Below are positions 23,083 through 27,376 of a stretch of DNA of 27,376 bases, in pieces; positions within the stretch are counted from its first letter, which is position 1; every line of letters begins with the position of its first letter. The position numbers and the translations under genes were made by a program. This stretch comes from Sphaeroforma arctica JP610. Its lineage: Eukaryota; Opisthokonta; Ichthyosporea; Ichthyophonida. The stretch spans positions 120,153-147,528 of the forward strand of contig NW_014040506.1 of NCBI RefSeq assembly GCF_001186125.1, written 5' to 3'. A model generated the notes under the pieces. The model worked only from the letters and a program-made list of their open reading frames with translations, was not told the DNA's origin and searched no databases.

Positions 23083-25285
23083 CCGTTGTAGGAGCACAAC
23101 TAATTATCGTAATTTTCAAAATAGTCCAAATTTCGCGATCGGTCTTTGGCTCACAGTTCGACGTCATCATTCACATGCAATATTCTGTATCCGTGGTTGC
23201 AACCCATTTCTAACGACAAGTGCCGACGGTTTGAAATCAGAATGTGTTGCTGTATCTCAATCAGGGCGAGGCACAGCCTGCAATGGTGGAAACCGTACAA
23301 GTGTGGTAGGCACTTGCCTATATACAACTGTGATGTAGGAAAGGTCCACAGTAGTGATACCACCCAAAACAAGCATCGTCCCATTGGCCAAACATCGCTC
23401 GGGTCGGGTTCAAACTAGGCGTGCGCACGAAAGTAGCGATAAATAATCCTGGAATGTATTCCAGCATCCACTAATAATAAAGTTCCGCGCTACATACCAT
23501 TTGCCGTTTCAAGTTGTGTTCAAATCATGTTGATGGTACGGATAATTAGTATGTCTCTCAGGATCGCGAGCTATACTTGACACCTGATTATAGCTCAGGC
23601 GTGAAGGTGTCGTCACTTGTATTAGCTTTTGACGCTGTACCAGTTTTGAAGATACAGATTCGGGTTAACCGAACACAGTGCCGATAGAAGTCAAACATCT
23701 ATTGCGGCACGGTGGGTAAAAAATATGTAAAGATCGCGAAGTATTCCAGTATCCACTAATAATAAAGTTCCGCGCTACACACCATTTGCCGTTTCAAGTT
23801 GTTTTGTTCAAATCATGTTGATGGTACGGATAAATAGTAAGTCTCTCAGGATCGCGAACTATACTTGACACCTGATTATAGCTCAGGCGTGAAGGTGTCG
23901 TCTGTTGTATTAGCTTGTGACGCTGTACCAATTTTGAAAAAACCAATGCGGGCTAACCGAACACAGCGCCGATAGAAGTCAAATAGCTACTGCGGCACGG
24001 TGAGTAAAAAAATATGTAAAGATCGCGAAAGTTATTCTCCGAATTGGTACCTGCGCACACTGAGAAAGAACGAATTATCGAAAGGTAAACCGAAGATTCA
24101 CACGGCTATTTGTATGCTCGATTGTCAGGTGCAACAGACCCAACCGCAAGTGCGCGGCAGTCGTGCGTTAGCTCCGTTTGTTGCAGAGGTGGATCGTGTA
24201 GTACAATATGGTATTAATATATTACAAAAACCGTACCGTTGAATGTAAATGTAAAAATTTGAACCATATCTACCTTGGTTCAACTATGTATTTGATAAAG
24301 ACCATCCAAAGAGCATCGACTGAATAACTAGGTATATACTATATACACACAAAAACAGTAGGATGACCATCAGCAACTTAAGCTGCGTTTGCAGTGCGCC
24401 ACCCAGATTTCCAGCGGCGACCATTTTTTCAATCAGTTTGTTTATTTGACACCAACGAAGTGGGCTCAGACGCCACCAAAGTGCCTATAGAGTACTACAA
24501 TTGAGTTGTGTCGTTGTATCAAACGGGAAAGTGCGGTAGCATCGAACGGAAAACCATCAAATGTAATACCATCGCGTTGTGACATTTTTGTGTAATGTGT
24601 GGCTAAATTTATACTTGTGTAGCAAGCATACATTCTTATTGAGATAAATTCCGTGCTTCTAAGTTAAACGTCACCCAATTTCTCTTTCGTTTAGGAAACG
24701 AATCTGTCTCAAAAAAAACCCCGCCATGTGAAAACACTCTATTTCTTTTTTTTTGTACGAAAAAATCGGATGACTTTTCATGATTTGTAACGTTCGAACG
24801 TGCCTTTCGCTCATAAATAGCATATAGATAGATATCATAAGATATCGATAATAATAGGCGATCATGTGGGATAAAAGTTGTACTCTTTAAGTTGAGGGGG
24901 AAAGGTAGAGTTTCACTGTCTCGCAGATATCGTGGTTCCGTTTATGTCCCCCTTCGCGAGTCAACAATTTAATACTCAAAATGATGATCTCGGTCATGAA
25001 CAATAGACCTATACGATGCTGCTACACGCCGATTTCACGAGCAAACATTGGGTGATCAAACGCAACGAAGTGTAAGAGATATAAAAGGTCTTACTATATC
25101 CAACTATGTAAGACGTTCATATCGAACCCGCTACACAGTGACAGCTGCGGCACGAGAGTACGGACTCGAGAGTGTATCCCTTGCTGAGGCTCGCCATAGT
25201 AGAGCCCCATGTTCATTGATGTCTCGTAGCCCAAACCGCACTCTGTTCTGCACCCAGGTATTATCGCTTTCTGTCAAGAAGCTTA
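23083..25285. other. Convergent intergenic region between CWH43 and PBLD
   Basis: This 2.2-kb spacer between two stop codons contains a 285-bp tandem duplication (23456-24034) and otherwise no recognisable gene. The open stretches at 24000-24242 (+) and 25048-25365 (+) have no recognisable domain and no splice context that I trust. Homopolymer runs and ATAATAAAG words are present; one at about 23474 could be a CWH43 polyadenylation signal but lies 400 bp downstream. Confidence 0.5.
23456..24034. repeat. 285-bp tandem direct duplication
   Basis: Copy 1 (23456-23740) and copy 2 (23741-24034) share nearly all positions, for example ccactaataataaagttccg at 23468 and 23753, tgatggtacggata, cacctgattatagctcaggc, ccgatagaagtcaaa and gcggcacggtg. 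They differ by scattered substitutions and small indels. No open frame runs across both copies. Confidence 0.95.
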
Positions 25286-27343
25286 TCACAATATGGACCC
25301 CTGCAACTGTGATAGAGCAACACCCGACAAGTATATGCGTTCGTCGTCATGCTTATCCGGGCTGACGTGCAGTGTGAGATCGCCTCCGCGTTTGCTGGAC
25401 TGATAAGCAATCATCTCGATCATGTCGGATGACGCGCCAGTCTTCGTCGTTGGCGTAGTCTTCCATTGTAGGTACTCCCGCCAGAAGGAAGCTAAGGTGG
25501 TGTTGGACAAGCGATCAACGAAAGAATGAGTACAAATCAGTATGAACCATAGGTTTACTGCATGGATTATTTGATTTGTTGGATCACAGTCATCACCTCC
25601 GCAAAGTCAATCGATTCGATGGTCGAAAAACATGCATACGAAGTGAAAGACAAGTAGCGGAGAAATTCGCGCAAAGGTACAGAAGGTAAGGGTGATATGT
25701 TGTCTGGACATTTCTCAAGTATTGTCAGTTGAGACAAGACGTGATCGAGAGGAAAAAGTTGGGTTTCACGTGGTCAGAGCTTCTCACTAGATGTCGTAAT
25801 GATCTTTATGGATCTGCTCGAAAACCGATGAAAGGGGATTGTAGCAAAAATTGAGTTGAAAACTCAGAATTTGTTTCTTACCTAAGGCACAGTGAGCAGA
25901 GCCCGTCACTGGATCTTCAGGCACGCCTCGATTTGGAGCGAAACCCCTGCTCGTGAAATGAGCTGTAGGAGTATATAGGCGTAGTCGATGTAAGTGGATA
26001 GCTGATGTAGTGATGTTTTTATTACTTTGGGATTCGTTACTTTCCGGACTTTAGAGCGTATTAATCAGAACATAAGCCAATCAAAGAAATACGATGTTCT
26101 TTCTGAGAAGACGTAGTAAGGGTGGATTATATATCGTCTCCGTTGCGCACATCGCCTGCCGTGGTGGCAATCAGTCCACTTCTTCCACTCCCCGTCAATC
26201 TTGCTATGACACCTAGATCGATTCGATAGAAGTAAGAATACAGTGAGATATGGATTGAATTACTGCCGGTCGCAGAAAGCGAAGCACCGACACAATAAAT
26301 AAGAATGTATTGGTTGGGAACGGGAATTTAAAAATCATGTGGGACTTGTGGGCGGGCATTCTTATACATACCGTAAATACACATAAACATTTTATACGCG
26401 ATGTAATTAATATATGCACATTTTGCATGTTTTTCACGCCCTTACCGTATTGTGGTTCGATACTGGAGAATGCCTCAGACCTAATCTCGGCAATTTGTTT
26501 GCCAGAGTCGGCCACTCTAATCACCGGAGACTTGTTATTCGCCACTTGCCAATCTCTAAGGCCAAGAGCCTCTATGATGAAATTGCGGTACGACTCCGAT
26601 AGGTCATCGAGAGGCTTGACAACATCTATAGGGAAGTCCAACGTAATGATAAGCTCATCGAACTTTTGTTCGCAGCGGGCGACCTATTATGAGTCGAGAG
26701 GGTCAAAAGAAAAGTTGTCGCGGTTGGTACAAAGGCAACGAGAATATGCTACGATACACATTCAATTATCCCTGACCATACGTCATGAGTTCATAAACAT
26801 TATATTTTAGCTATGTCATGAAAAGGTCATCGTGATATGACCGAGACACACCGCGATTTCACACGGATGAACACACGTGTATATCACTGCAACCGAACGC
26901 TACTTACAAGGATACCCGAGTGTACACTATGGAATCTGATAGGTTTTGCAGTATCGGCTTGGCTGGACTCCCACAGGCGGTGCGCGCTGGCCAGTGTCGC
27001 GTGTCCGCACAATTAAACCTCAATAGTCGGCGTGAACCAGCGTATCTGCCACTCATTACACACTCTATCTGCAGTTGAGCAATGGCGTATAAATTACCAA
27101 ACGTTTCAACGTATGAGCGCAACTGTCCGGAAAGGCTCAACAAATACCCACAATATCTATCGTATACATGGAAATAATTGCGTTGCAAGTTTTCTCTTAA
27201 CATTGCGGTTGGTGCGTAAAAAAAACAGCTACATGGTTTGTAGGCGTAGTGTTCAATACCCTAATTATCTTAGCTAAAGCAACGGTACTCACCTTCTGTT
27301 AATGGTAGAACATATACAGTCTCGCTCAGGTTGATTTCAAGCG
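25286..27343 (-). pseudogene. PBLD: PBLD/PhzF-family protein gene, 5'-partial, with in-frame TAA
   Basis: Visible exons on the minus strand are 27343..27293 (phase 1), 27068..26908, 26683..26446, probably one starting at 26212, 25962..25882 and 25491..25286 (stop TGA). The peptides match the PhzF/PBLD family in order: EINLSETVYVLPLTE (catalytic-Glu SET motif), QIRWFTPTIEV, LCGHATLASAHRLW, LDFPIDV after a GILVARCEQ strand, HFTSRGFAPNRG, VPEDPVTGSAHCAL joined to ASFWREYL, and KRGGDLTLHVS near the end. The N-terminus (the GNPxAV region) lies beyond the right edge. Codon TAA at 27013-27015 interrupts the motif between EV and LCGHATL, where the family has Pro, Asp or similar. Every other visible exon is open with good splice sites, so this is either a very young pseudogene, a null allele or a sequence error. 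The segment 26445-25963 is not fully resolved. Family members are isomerase-fold proteins; the human PBLD substrate is not established. Confidence 0.85.
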
Positions 27344-27376
27344 CTAAGTATGTGCATGAGCATTCTTAAATCTATG

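Noticed and set aside
24000-24242. 80-codon plus-strand open frame (NWYLRTLRKNELSKGKPK)
   Set aside because: No recognisable family, it begins inside the 285-bp repeat, and there is no splice context. It is kept only as a note in the spacer description.
25048-25365. Plus-strand open frame with TVTAAAREYGLES, reminiscent of ribosomal protein bL20
   Set aside because: The similarity is limited to about a dozen residues. The next residues do not follow bL20, and no flanking exons were found.

Overview
The window is nuclear DNA from an intron-rich eukaryote. Its genes are split by GT-AG introns of about 70 to 1,500 bp, the 5' splice sites are mostly GTATGT or GTAAGT, and spacers and introns are full of CA/TA microsatellites and decaying tandem repeats. 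Nothing is bacterial: there are no operons or ribosome binding sites. The gene content (DNAJC17, a CWH43 with both halves in one protein, a PBLD/PhzF protein) fits an opisthokont. A unicellular relative of animals, for example an ichthyosporean, is my guess but is not proven by the sequence.

Layout. Positions 1-2671 (+) hold the 3' five exons of a DNAJC17-type J-domain/RRM protein whose start lies left of the window. Positions 15575 to 3325 (-) hold one very large gene that I could chain as 20 phase-compatible exons (4,323 nt, 1,440 aa). It has a glutamine-rich N-terminal half of unknown family and a C-terminal PIF1/RecD-like helicase core that keeps Walker A but has lost key residues of motifs II, V and VI. 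Positions 17264-23082 (+) hold a complete 12-exon CWH43 gene (2,250 nt, 749 aa), with a multi-pass membrane half and an endonuclease/exonuclease/phosphatase-fold half. Positions 27343 to 25286 (-) hold a PBLD/PhzF-family gene, cut by the right edge, with an in-frame TAA inside its best conserved motif. DNAJC17 and the helicase gene converge, the helicase gene and CWH43 diverge, and CWH43 and PBLD converge.

The four genes do not form a pathway. DNAJC17 is a splicing-associated co-chaperone, CWH43 acts on GPI-anchor lipids, PBLD is a metabolic isomerase-fold protein, and the role of the helicase-like protein is unknown.

The most unusual features are in the large minus-strand gene. First, it appears to encode a pseudo-helicase fused to a Q-rich region. 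Second, two of its introns carry several decayed tandem copies of the preceding exon's end together with its 5' splice site. Third, a 70-bp tandem array runs up to the 3' splice site of another exon. All exon boundaries here were read by eye from frame, phase and splice motifs, without transcript data.
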